Origin: Clostridia bacterium
GTDB taxonomy: Bacteria > Bacillota_A > Clostridia > Christensenellales > Aristaeellaceae
Length of the DNA: 5,340 bases
Direction of reading: 5' to 3'
Assembly (NCBI GenBank): GCA_017398245.1
Contig: JAFQGN010000229.1
Location: 1-5,340, forward strand
Position 1 is the first letter of the stretch, and every line of letters begins with the position of its first letter. The notes beneath the pieces were generated by a model. The model had not been told where the DNA came from and ran no database searches. It saw only the letters and a list, made by a program, of their open reading frames with translations. This document shows, piece by piece, positions 1-5,340 of the stretch. Position numbers and translations under genes: made by a program.

Positions 1-19
1 AAACTCTTTCGCAGCCTCG

Positions 20-1516
20 TCAGCTCAGGCGCATGGTGACGACCGAGCAGGGCGGCAGAGCGAAGCGCAGTTCGCTGCCGGAAGCGTCGGCTTCGCAGGT
101 GAAGGCGGTGAAATCGACCGGATGCACGGCGTCGGGCGCATCGAAATCGTTCTTGGCGTGGATATCGCCGGTGAGGATGCGCGCGGAGACAGATGCGGTC
201 TGCATGCCGTCGAGGCGCAGTTCGATGGGCGCTTCGGTATCGGCGGAGCAGTTGGCCACGGTGAGGGTGACCACGCCGTTTTCATCGATAGACGCGCTCT
301 GGCTGACCATGGGCGTGGACAGCTTGCCGGAGACCATGTCCGGGCATTCGATATCGGAAGCGACGAGCTCGGCCCCCTGATGATCTTTGTACATTTCAAA
401 GACATGGAAGGTGGGGGTCATGACCATTTCGGCGCCTTCGGTGAGGATGACGGCCTGCAGCACGTTGATGAGCTGGGCGATGTTGGCCATGTGCACGCGC
501 TTACAGTGCTTGTTGAACACGTTGAGCGTGAGCGCGGCCACGATGGCGTCGCGCATGGTATCCTGCATGTAGAGGAAGCCGGGGTTGGTGCCGGGCTCGA
601 CGTCATACCAGGTGCCCCATTCGTCCACGATCAGGCCCACGCGCTGGTCGGGATCGTACAGATCCATGATGGCGCCGTGATTGCGGCACAGGGTCTCAAT
701 GAAGCCGGCGCGCACGACGGTGGCGTCGTAGATTTCCTTGGTGAACTCGGTCGCGCTGCCCTTTTCGTTCCAATTATCGGAAACGGTGGTGTAATAGTGC
801 AGGGAGAGGCCGTCCATATCGCGGGCCGCCTGCTCCATCATGACCTGGGTCCAGTGATAGCCGGGGTCCTTCGGATTGGTGCCCGGGCCGCAGGCGATGC
901 ACGCCGGGCGCCTTCCGTCGTAGGAGCGCACGAAGGTGCGGTAGCGGCGGTATTCGTCGGCATAGTGCTCGGCGGTCATATTGCCGCCGCAGCCCCAGCT
1001 TTCGTTGCCCACGCCGAAGTAGGGAACGGTCCAGGGTTCCGCCTGGCCGTTCTGCTTGCGCAGCTCGGTCATGGGGGAGAGGGACGGGCTGGTCAGATAT
1101 TCGACCCACTCGCTCATTTCCTGCACGGTGCCGGAGCCGACATTGCCGTTGATATAGGCCTTGCAGCCGATCTGGCGGCAGAGTTCCATGAATTCATGGG
1201 TGCCGAAGGAATTGTCTTCGGTCACGCCGCCCCAGTTGGTGTTGACCATCTTTTTGCGGGTTTCCTGCGGGCCGATGCCGTCTTTCCAATGGTATTCATC
1301 GGCAAAGCAGCCGCCAGGCCAGCGCAGAACGGACAGTTTCATTTTTTTGAGCGCTTCGACTACATCGGTGCGCATGCCGTTCACGTTCGGGATGGGGGAA
1401 TCTTTGCCCACGAACACGCCGTTATAAATGCAGCGGCCGAGGTGTTCGGAAAAATTGCCGTAGATTTCCGGGCGGATATGCCCCTTGCGGATCTGCGGAG
1501 CGATGATCAGACGCAT
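20..1516 (-). CDS. abfA: GH51 intracellular alpha-L-arabinofuranosidase
   Basis: The 498-residue product should remove terminal alpha-L-arabinofuranosyl groups from arabinan or arabinoxylan oligosaccharides by the retaining mechanism. The family is a TIM barrel followed by a beta-sandwich. The N-terminal [14 protein letters not shown] (20-33) and [13 protein letters not shown] (65-77) are typical GH51 blocks. [11 protein letters not shown] (168-178) carries the predicted acid/base Glu172, and VDEWGTWYD (297-305) the predicted nucleophile Glu299. The WGCGG wording resembles the subgroup found in Bacteroides and Bifidobacterium more than Geobacillus AbfA. Length is normal for the family and there is no signal peptide or membrane segment, so it acts on imported oligosaccharides in the cytoplasm. 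The frame stays open 34 codons upstream, but Met at 1516 is chosen because AAAGGGG lies 7 bases before it and the upstream extension would cover the promoter. No transporter or other sugar gene is visible nearby. Exact substrate is not determinable; GH51 also includes endoglucanases and some xylosidase activity. Confidence 0.95.
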   Translation of the reverse strand: MRLIIAPQIRKGHIRPEIYGNFSEHLGRCIYNGVFVGKDSPIPNVNGMRTDVVEALKKMKLSVLRWPGGCFADEYHWKDGIGPQETRKKMVNTNWGGVTEDNSFGTHEFMELCRQIGCKAYINGNVGSGTVQEMSEWVEYLTSPSLSPMTELRKQNGQAEPWTVPYFGVGNESWGCGGNMTAEHYADEYRRYRTFVRSYDGRRPACIACGPGTNPKDPGYHWTQVMMEQAARDMDGLSLHYYTTVSDNWNEKGSATEFTKEIYDATVVRAGFIETLCRNHGAIMDLYDPDQRVGLIVDEWGTWYDVEPGTNPGFLYMQDTMRDAIVAALTLNVFNKHCKRVHMANIAQLINVLQAVILTEGAEMVMTPTFHVFEMYKDHQGAELVASDIECPDMVSGKLSTPMVSQSASIDENGVVTLTVANCSADTEAPIELRLDGMQTASVSARILTGDIHAKNDFDAPDAVHPVDFTAFTCEADASGSELRFALPPCSVVTMRLS

Positions 1517-1523
1517 AAAAGTA

Positions 1524-1530
1524 CCCCTTT
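1524..1530 (-). promoter_or_regulatory. Ribosome binding site deciding the abfA start
   Basis: On the minus strand AAAGGGG sits 7 bases before the ATG at 1516. It supports this ATG over the in-frame ATG further upstream at 1618, which lies inside the preceding kinase gene and upstream of the predicted promoter. Confidence 0.75.
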
Positions 1531-1554
1531 CAAATTTGGTATGGGTATGGGAAC

Positions 1555-1584
1555 AGTATACAGTTGCAAAGCGGGCATTGTCAA
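1555..1584 (-). promoter_or_regulatory. Sigma-A-type promoter of abfA
   Basis: On the minus strand a perfect -35 TTGACA (1584-1579) is separated by 18 bases from TATACT (1560-1555), which is one base off TATAAT. The predicted transcription start is near 1548, giving a leader of about 32 bases before the ATG. The -35 begins at the base after the kinase TGA stop, so abfA can be expressed independently of its upstream neighbour. An imperfect 14-base palindrome, AACTGTATACTGTT (1565-1552), spans the -10, and a short tandem repeat (1538-1551) lies at the predicted start site. Either could be a repressor site, as expected for a sugar-induced gene, but I recognise no known regulator motif and no good CcpA cre site. 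Confidence 0.75.
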
Positions 1585-2094
1585 TCAGAACAGGGCGTCG
1601 ATGATGCGCTGGGCGCATTCGGCGGGGGAGTGCAGGCTGGTGTCGACCCGCGTGCTGTAGCGGATATCCTGCGCCATCAGGGCGTGCTGTTCCCGAGATT
1701 GGGTTTCGTACCGGTCGCCGCGCGCGATGTTGCGTTGCCGGCAGATCTCCAGAGGACAGTATACTTCGACGATATCGAGGGGATTGGCGGAGAGGATCTG
1801 CTGGAGCTGCTTGTAATGAGGGCGGAGCTCTTCGCGCTCGACCAGGATGCCGTCGATGAGCACGTTTTTGCCCATGTCGGAAAACAGTTTAGCTGTGTGA
1901 TACATCAGGAAGATCGCTTCGCTGAGATATTTCCAGTAGTTTTCGCGCAGGAATTTCTCGCCGATCGTTTCCTGGAAAAGATCGTTTGCGACGACATAGA
2001 AGAAGATATCGTCGCGCTCCTGCAGCGCTTCCACGATGGAGGTCTTGCCGGAGCTGGTCACGCCGTTGAGGAAGATGATCCTGCCTTTTTTCAT
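1585..2094 (-). CDS. Chloramphenicol phosphotransferase-like P-loop kinase
   Basis: The 169-residue product resembles the CPT family of small P-loop kinases, typified by the Streptomyces venezuelae enzyme that phosphorylates chloramphenicol. Walker A is GVTSSGKT (11-18) after the hydrophobic strand RIIFLN (5-10). Asp38 in ANDLF is at the place of the Asp proposed as catalytic in the Streptomyces enzyme. [18 protein letters not shown] (111-128) matches the conserved block ending in the ARGDR lid, and VDTS (150-153) followed by an amphipathic C-terminal helix also matches. Length fits the family. Met at 2094 is chosen because AAAGAGGTG lies just before it and the frame upstream runs into the promoter and terminator. 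The substrate is unknown: members outside Streptomyces are mostly uncharacterised, so resistance to chloramphenicol should not be assumed. The middle of the gene (about 1861-1980) is 45-47% G+C by hand count, lower than neighbouring genes, which hints weakly at transfer. Confidence 0.85.
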   Translation of the reverse strand: MKKGRIIFLNGVTSSGKTSIVEALQERDDIFFYVVANDLFQETIGEKFLRENYWKYLSEAIFLMYHTAKLFSDMGKNVLIDGILVEREELRPHYKQLQQILSANPLDIVEVYCPLEICRQRNIARGDRYETQSREQHALMAQDIRYSTRVDTSLHSPAECAQRIIDALF

Positions 2095-2100
2095 GGTGTG

Positions 2101-2109
2101 CACCTCTTT
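2101..2109 (-). promoter_or_regulatory. Ribosome binding site deciding the kinase start
   Basis: On the minus strand AAAGAGGTG lies with its AGAGG core 8 bases before the ATG at 2094. This favours the 169-residue form over an in-frame ATG at 2205, whose extra 37 codons would run through the predicted promoter and terminator. Confidence 0.75.
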
Positions 2110-2124
2110 GCATATGCTGATTGG

Positions 2125-2133
2125 ATTATAGCA
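2125..2133 (-). promoter_or_regulatory. Extended -10 promoter of the kinase gene
   Basis: The minus strand reads TGCTATAAT: a perfect TATAAT (2130-2125) preceded by the TG of an extended -10. The start of transcription would fall near 2118, about 24 bases before the ATG at 2094. No good -35 is present at 16-18 bases; that position is occupied by the T-run of the terminator. A missing -35 is common for extended -10 promoters. Confidence rests on the perfect hexamer and its fit in the gap. Confidence 0.6.
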
Positions 2134-2141
2134 GAACCGAT

Positions 2142-2187
2142 GCGAAAGAAAAAGAGCCTCTGCCATTGTGCGCGGCAGAAGCTCTTT
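2142..2187 (-). terminator. Intrinsic terminator downstream of efp
   Basis: AAAGAGC (2151-2157) pairs with GCTCTTT (2181-2187) and TCTGCC (2159-2164) with GGCAGA (2174-2179). This gives 13 base pairs with one internal mismatch and a 9-base loop. On the minus strand the hairpin is followed by TTTTTCTTT, as in a Rho-independent terminator; on the plus strand there is no T-run. It should end the peptidase-efp transcript, which would therefore carry a 3' region of about 150 bases containing the hairpin array. Confidence 0.8.
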
Positions 2188-2217
2188 GCTGTTATGCTTG
2201 CCCAAATAAAGGGGATT

Positions 2218-2323
2218 CTTAAGGGCGCGAGCCCTTAAGCGGGGTGCAGGGGCAGAGCCCCTGCCGGGGTGTCCAGAGGGGCGGAGACCCTTTGGCAGGG
2301 GTGCAGGGGGCGGAGCCCCCGCC
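2218..2323 (-). repeat. Array of four G+C-rich hairpins
   Basis: Four inverted repeats follow efp. In minus-strand order they are 2320-2306 (GGGGGC/GCCCCC), 2295-2273 (CCAAAGGG/CCCTCTGG, with one G-T pair), 2264-2246 (GCAGGGGC/GCCCCTGC) and 2239-2218 (CTTAAGGGC/GCCCTTAAG, loop TCGC). Their centres share the pattern GGG, CTC, one or two bases, then GCCC, while the outer stems differ in sequence but stay complementary. Linkers after the first three read (G/A)CACCCC, and a similar AATCCCC follows the fourth. Similar G+C-rich palindromic arrays are familiar between genes in Clostridia genomes and often produce spurious Gly/Pro/Arg-rich reading frames. No T-run follows any of the four, so they are not classic terminators. 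They may protect the efp 3' end or act as a dispersed genomic repeat; the function is not known. Confidence 0.8.
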
Positions 2324-2334
2324 TTCCGTTCCCC

Positions 2335-2904
2335 TTAGACGCGGGACATATACTCGCCGGTGCGGGTATCGATGCGCAGCACGTCGCCGATTTCGACAAA
2401 CAGCGGGACCTGCACGACGAAGCCGGTTTCGACAGTGGCGGGCTTGGTGGTGCCGGAGGTGGTGTCGCCCTTGAAGCCGGGCTCGGTGTGGGTGCACTCG
2501 AGTTCAACGAAGTTCGGGGCTTCGACGGAGAAGGGGGAGCCCTTGAAGAAGCGCATGGTCACGTTGGTGTTTTCCTTGACGAAAACGATGGTGTCTTCGA
2601 CCTGTTCAGCCTGCAGCGGGATCTGCTCGAAGGTTTCGACGTCCATGAAGTAGTACAGCTCGCCATCGTTGTACAGATACTGGAATTCCTTGGTTTCGAT
2701 GATGGCGCGGTTGAACTTGTCGGACGGGTTGAAGGTGCGCTCCTGAACGGCGCCGGTCATGATGTTCTTGAGGGTGGTGCGAACGAAGGCAGCGCCCTTG
2801 CCCGGCTTAACGTGCTGGAAATCAACGATGGTCCAAACGCCGGTCATTTCCGGGATTTCGATGGTGAGGCCCTTCTTGATATCACCTGCAAGTACGACAG
2901 ACAT
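2335..2904 (-). CDS. efp: Translation elongation factor P
   Basis: The 189-residue protein binds between the ribosomal P and E sites and stimulates peptide-bond formation at polyproline stretches. It shows the usual three domains: an N-terminal KOW-like barrel (about 1-67), a middle OB domain (about 68-130) and a C-terminal OB domain (about 131-189). [17 protein letters not shown] (27-43) is very close to the B. subtilis sequence, and Lys36 in PGKG is the loop-tip residue that is modified in many bacteria. A PGKGA loop rather than PGKGP suggests that the lysine is modified, perhaps by 5-aminopentanol as in B. subtilis, but no modifying enzyme is in the window. The C-terminal block with [16 protein letters not shown] and ETGFVVQVP is diagnostic. 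The N-terminus is about four residues longer than usual. AAGGAGG (2920-2914) lies 9 bases before the ATG. It follows the M24 peptidase gene by 46 bp with no terminator between, so co-transcription is likely. Confidence 0.98.
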   Translation of the reverse strand: MSVVLAGDIKKGLTIEIPEMTGVWTIVDFQHVKPGKGAAFVRTTLKNIMTGAVQERTFNPSDKFNRAIIETKEFQYLYNDGELYYFMDVETFEQIPLQAEQVEDTIVFVKENTNVTMRFFKGSPFSVEAPNFVELECTHTEPGFKGDTTSGTTKPATVETGFVVQVPLFVEIGDVLRIDTRTGEYMSRV

Positions 2905-2950
2905 GGTAAATTTCCTCCTTAAAATTGGTTATTGTTTGAAAAATGGTTCC

Positions 2951-4021
2951 TTACAGCAGGATGAGCTGCTTGGGAGCGGTGATGGGGTTGATATAGCCCT
3001 CTTCGGTGATCAGGGCCATATCCTCGATGCGCACGCCGCCCAGGCCCGGGATGTACACGCCGGGTTCGACCGTGACCACATGGCCGGGGACGAGCGGGGT
3101 TTCATCGAGCTTGGAGAAGCGGGGCGCTTCATGCACCACGAGGCCCACGCCGTGGCCGAGGCCATGGCCGAAGGCGCCGGGATACTTTGCATCGAGATAA
3201 TCGCGCGCGGCGGCGTCCACATCTTTGCAGATGACGCCGGGCTTGATCATATCCAGCGCGATCAGCTGCGCTTCAAGCACTGCGTTGTAGATGGCCTTGA
3301 GCTCGTCGGAAACATGGCCAAAGCCGATGGTGCGGGTCATATCGCAGCAGTAGCCGCCGATCCTCGCGCCGAAATCCAGCGTGAGCAGATCGCCTTCCTG
3401 AATAACGCGCATGCCGGGCACCGCATGCGGCAGAGAGCCATTCGGGCCGGAAGCCGCGATGGTGCCGAAGGCGAGGCCTTCGCTGCCGCGGCGCAGCATG
3501 AGGTATTCCAGCTCGGCCTTGACCTGCATTTCGGTCATGCCGGGCTTGACCCAGCCGAGAAGATCTTCAAAAGCGGCGCAGGCGATGGCGCCGGCCTTGC
3601 AGATGCAGTCCAGCTCGCCCTGATCCTTGACGATGCGCAGCTTCTGTTCGGGGATGTTTTCCAAAGAGACGAATTCGACCTCGGGCATTTCGTTTTTCCA
3701 AACGGTATACTCCTGCACGGTCATTTTGTAGGGCTCAAAGGCGAGTTTGGTAATGCCTTCGGCCTTGAGGATCTCGTGCACGGCCACTTCCGGGTCCACT
3801 CCGCCGCGGGTGCGGATGCATTCGCACGCGGGCGCCTGGATGGAGACCTGCTCCACATAGCGGAAGTCGGTGAGCACGACGAGCCTGTCTTTCACGATGA
3901 GCAGACAGCCTTCGCCGGTATAGCCGGTGAAATAGCGCATGTTGTCCGCCTTGGTGATCAGTGCGGCGCCGATACCCTTCTCATTCAGAATGGCCATCAG
4001 CCGCTTTGCTCTTTCAGGCAT
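2951..4021 (-). CDS. pepP: M24 family Xaa-Pro peptidase (YqhT-like)
   Basis: This 356-residue cytoplasmic metallopeptidase should release the N-terminal residue from Xaa-Pro peptides or split Xaa-Pro dipeptides. Residues 1-130 form the creatinase N-terminal domain, including NMRYFTGYTG (27-36). The rest is the pita-bread catalytic domain. All five expected metal ligands are present: Asp216 (LTLDFGA), Asp227 (CCDMTRT), His290 (GHGLGHGVG), Glu319 (VTVEPGVY) and Glu333 (VRIEDM). His199 and His297 fit the conserved active-site histidines. Length matches B. subtilis YqhT and Lactobacillus PepQ rather than the roughly 440-residue E. coli PepP, so the aminopeptidase P versus prolidase choice is open. 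The start at 4021 is supported by AGAGG nine bases upstream. The neighbour downstream is efp, the same order as in B. subtilis. Confidence 0.95.
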   Translation of the reverse strand: MPERAKRLMAILNEKGIGAALITKADNMRYFTGYTGEGCLLIVKDRLVVLTDFRYVEQVSIQAPACECIRTRGGVDPEVAVHEILKAEGITKLAFEPYKMTVQEYTVWKNEMPEVEFVSLENIPEQKLRIVKDQGELDCICKAGAIACAAFEDLLGWVKPGMTEMQVKAELEYLMLRRGSEGLAFGTIAASGPNGSLPHAVPGMRVIQEGDLLTLDFGARIGGYCCDMTRTIGFGHVSDELKAIYNAVLEAQLIALDMIKPGVICKDVDAAARDYLDAKYPGAFGHGLGHGVGLVVHEAPRFSKLDETPLVPGHVVTVEPGVYIPGLGGVRIEDMALITEEGYINPITAPKQLILL

Positions 4022-4044
4022 AATTTGACACCTCTGCTTTCACA

Positions 4045-4091
4045 TGGTCAACCTATTGTATTATTCTATCATACCCGCGCCGCATTGACCA
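4045..4091. other. Inverted repeat in the divergent gap
   Basis: TGGTCAA (4045-4051) and TTGACCA (4085-4091) form a perfect 7-base inverted repeat with arms 40 bp apart, close to four helical turns. One arm overlaps the predicted -35 of the peptidase promoter; the other lies just past its predicted start site. A dimeric regulator bound at both arms is conceivable, but a 7-base repeat at this spacing can also arise by chance. Confidence 0.3.
4063..4091 (-). promoter_or_regulatory. Probable promoter of the peptidase-efp operon
   Basis: On the minus strand TGGTCA (4091-4086) and TAGAAT (4068-4063) are 17 bases apart, matching the consensus at 4 and 5 of 6 positions. The start would fall near 4056, about 35 bases before the ATG. 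A second possible -10, TATGAT (4073-4068), overlaps it with a poorer -35. The region is clearly A+T-rich against its surroundings, but the exact hexamers are uncertain. Confidence 0.45.
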
Positions 4092-4151
4092 GAGAATAAA
4101 GGCGTTTATAACGAGTTTTTTTCAAGCTTGGGCGGTTTTTCGGCAGTTTGC

Positions 4152-4180
4152 TTGCCCGGGAAGGGGTTTTGTGCTATGCT
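4152..4180 (+). promoter_or_regulatory. Candidate promoter of recF
   Basis: TTGCCC (4152-4157) and TATGCT (4175-4180) are 17 bases apart. TG at 4172-4173 gives an extended -10. Transcription would begin near 4187, about 37 bases before the recF ATG. An alternative further upstream is TTGACC (4085-4090) with TATAAC (4107-4112), spaced 16 bases; each of its hexamers is one base off consensus. Either or both may be used. The 202-base gap between the divergent genes contains no other gene I can support and no DnaA box of the TTATCCACA type. Confidence 0.45.
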
Positions 4181-4223
4181 TTTGTGTGCAAATGGCGAAA
4201 AATGACGGCGGGCGGGTGGAAAA

Positions 4224-5340
4224 ATGCGGCTGATGGAAATGCGGCTGAAGGGGTTCCGGCTCTATGACGAGGCGGTGTTCCGGCCCTGCGAGGGGATCAC
4301 GGTGCTTTGGGGGAACAACGCCCAGGGCAAGACGGCCGTGCTGGAAGCGGTGCAGCTTTGCTGTACCGGGCGCAGCCACCGCACCGTGCGCGACGCCGAG
4401 CTGGTGAACGCCGGGCGCACGACCGCGCTGATCGAGGCGGATGCGGACAGGCCCGACGGCAGCCATCAGGTGCGCATGGTGTTTTCTACGGAGGAACGCA
4501 GGCGCATCGCCATAAACGGAAAGACGGCGGCCAAATCCGGCGAGCTGATGGGGCACATGCTGGGCGTTCTGTTTTCGCCGGAAGATTTGCGCATGGTCAA
4601 GGACGGTCCGGCGGAGCGGCGGCGTTTTGTGGACATGGAGCTTTCGCAGCTGCGGCCTTCGTATTATTATGCCCTGCAGCGCTATAACCGCGCGCTGACG
4701 CAGAGGGGAAATCTTCTGCGGGAGAGCTACGGGCAGGATGTGCGGCCCATGCTCGATCTTTGGGACGAGCAGCTGGCCGAGATCGGCGCGCAGATCATGA
4801 TCGCACGCGAAGGGTTTCTGGAAACGCTGGCAAGGCACGCGTGCGATGCGTACCGCGAGGTTTCCGACGGCGCGGAGGAGCTGAGCGTGCGCTATAAGCG
4901 TTCCATCGCAGCGGAGGGAGACGAGCAGAAGCTGCGCGAGGCGATACTGCAGGCGCTTTTGCAGGCGCGCGAGGCGGACATGCGGCGCGGGACGACTTCC
5001 AAAGGCCCGCACAGGGACGATGTGGAGCTGCAGCTGGGGAATATGGACGTGCGCGCGTACGGCTCGCAGGGGCAGCAGCGCACGACTGCGCTGGCGATGA
5101 AGCTGGCCGAGCTGCGCGTGATGCACGATATTTCCGGCGAATGGCCGGTTCTGATGCTGGACGATGTGATGAGCGAGCTGGACCCGAACCGAAGGCGCAA
5201 GCTGCTGGAGCATCTGCCCGGGGTGCAGACGATCGTGACCTGCACCGATGCGGACGACCTTGCCGGCGCGAAGATCGGCCTGATGGTGCGCGTGCACGCC
5301 GGTACGCTGACCGGCGGGGCTGAGCCCGAGCGCACGCCGA
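4224..5340 (+). CDS. recF: DNA replication and repair protein RecF, 3' end cut by window
   Basis: RecF is an SMC-like ATPase that acts with RecO and RecR to load RecA on gapped single-stranded DNA in the cytoplasm. The frame is open from 4224 to the window end, giving 372 residues. This is about the full family length, so only a short tail can be missing. MRLMEMRLKGFRLYDE (1-16) matches the RecF N-terminus. Walker A is GNNAQGKT (30-37). SPEDLRMVKDGPAERRRFVD (118-137) and the following YYYALQRYNRAL (147-158) are RecF hallmarks. GPHRDD (261-266), the signature YGSQGQQR (279-286), Walker B VLMLDD (309-314) and the D-loop SELD (317-320) complete the ATPase. An in-frame TGA at 4203 limits the start; ATG 4224 gives the best N-terminal alignment over ATGs at 4233 and 4239. 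The ribosome binding site is weak (GGGTGGA). It is transcribed away from the peptidase-efp pair, with no dnaN before it. Confidence 0.96.
   Translation, partial: MRLMEMRLKGFRLYDEAVFRPCEGITVLWGNNAQGKTAVLEAVQLCCTGRSHRTVRDAELVNAGRTTALIEADADRPDGSHQVRMVFSTEERRRIAINGKTAAKSGELMGHMLGVLFSPEDLRMVKDGPAERRRFVDMELSQLRPSYYYALQRYNRALTQRGNLLRESYGQDVRPMLDLWDEQLAEIGAQIMIAREGFLETLARHACDAYREVSDGAEELSVRYKRSIAAEGDEQKLREAILQALLQAREADMRRGTTSKGPHRDDVELQLGNMDVRAYGSQGQQRTTALAMKLAELRVMHDISGEWPVLMLDDVMSELDPNRRRKLLEHLPGVQTIVTCTDADDLAGAKIGLMVRVHAGTLTGGAEPERTP

Noticed and set aside
1538..1565. CcpA cre site or AraR operator at the abfA promoter
   Set aside because: The best alignment to the cre consensus had several mismatches at conserved positions, and the palindrome differs from the known AraR operator. 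It is kept only as an unidentified operator-like element.
122..1660. 512-codon open frame on the plus strand, antisense to the arabinofuranosidase gene
   Set aside because: It is a by-product of G+C-rich codon use on the other strand. The translation is rich in Gly, Ala, His and Val with no recognisable domain, while the minus strand encodes a full GH51 enzyme with both catalytic residues.
1585..2094. Calling the kinase a chloramphenicol resistance gene
   Set aside because: Family membership is supported, but substrate use outside the Streptomyces enzyme is not established and the context gives no support for resistance.
2218..2323. CRISPR array
   Set aside because: The units are palindromes of unequal length with varying stems and very short linkers. 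There are no identical direct repeats with unique spacers of constant size, and no cas gene.
2219..2507. Short Pro/Gly/Arg/Cys-rich frames over the hairpin array on both strands
   Set aside because: They translate the palindromic repeats and the antisense of efp. Such frames are a common spurious prediction over these repeats.
2759..4099. 446-codon open frame on the plus strand, antisense to the M24 peptidase and part of efp
   Set aside because: It covers two genes with complete active-site and domain motifs on the other strand, has no ribosome binding site worth the name and shows no family resemblance.
4022..4223. Replication origin next to recF
   Set aside because: I found no TTATCCACA-type DnaA boxes on either strand and no clustered A+T-rich repeats; the gap looks like an ordinary divergent promoter region.
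4122..5297. 391-codon open frame on the minus strand, antisense to recF
   Set aside because: The translation is a His/Gln/Arg/Leu-rich composition typical of an antisense frame, and recF on the plus strand has all expected ATPase motifs.

Overview
The window is about 60% G+C. It carries five recognisable genes, with A+T-richer gaps between them, strong purine-rich ribosome binding sites and Bacillus-type -35/-10 promoters. The EF-P sequence, its pairing with a short M24 peptidase (the order of B. subtilis yqhT-efp) and the G+C-rich hairpin repeats after efp all point to a G+C-rich member of the Clostridia, probably a gut-type Oscillospirales or Christensenellales relative. The taxonomic placement is inference; no marker here fixes a genus.

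Layout from left to right. Positions 20-1516 (minus) encode an intracellular GH51 alpha-L-arabinofuranosidase. It has its own near-consensus promoter, which starts at the base after the stop codon of the gene upstream. Positions 1585-2094 (minus) encode a small P-loop kinase of the chloramphenicol phosphotransferase-like family. Positions 2095-2334 are non-coding and hold, in minus-strand order after efp, an array of four G+C-rich hairpins, an intrinsic terminator and an extended -10 promoter for the kinase gene. Positions 2335-2904 (minus) encode elongation factor P. Positions 2951-4021 (minus) encode an M24 Xaa-Pro peptidase, 46 bp upstream of efp and probably in one operon with it. Positions 4022-4223 are a divergent regulatory gap. 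Positions 4224 to the window end (plus) encode RecF, complete except for the last few residues.

The M24 peptidase and EF-P form a conserved housekeeping pair linked by proline: EF-P relieves ribosome stalling on proline runs, and the peptidase cleaves Xaa-Pro bonds. RecF (recombinational repair) is transcribed away from them and lacks its usual dnaN neighbour on the upstream side. The arabinofuranosidase and the kinase are separately promoted accessory genes with no evident functional link to each other.

I see no CRISPR array, tRNA, rRNA, insertion sequence, phage gene or defence system, and no convincing new multi-gene system. The features most worth a second look are the hairpin array after efp, the compact promoter/operator-like region before the arabinofuranosidase gene, and the position of recF.
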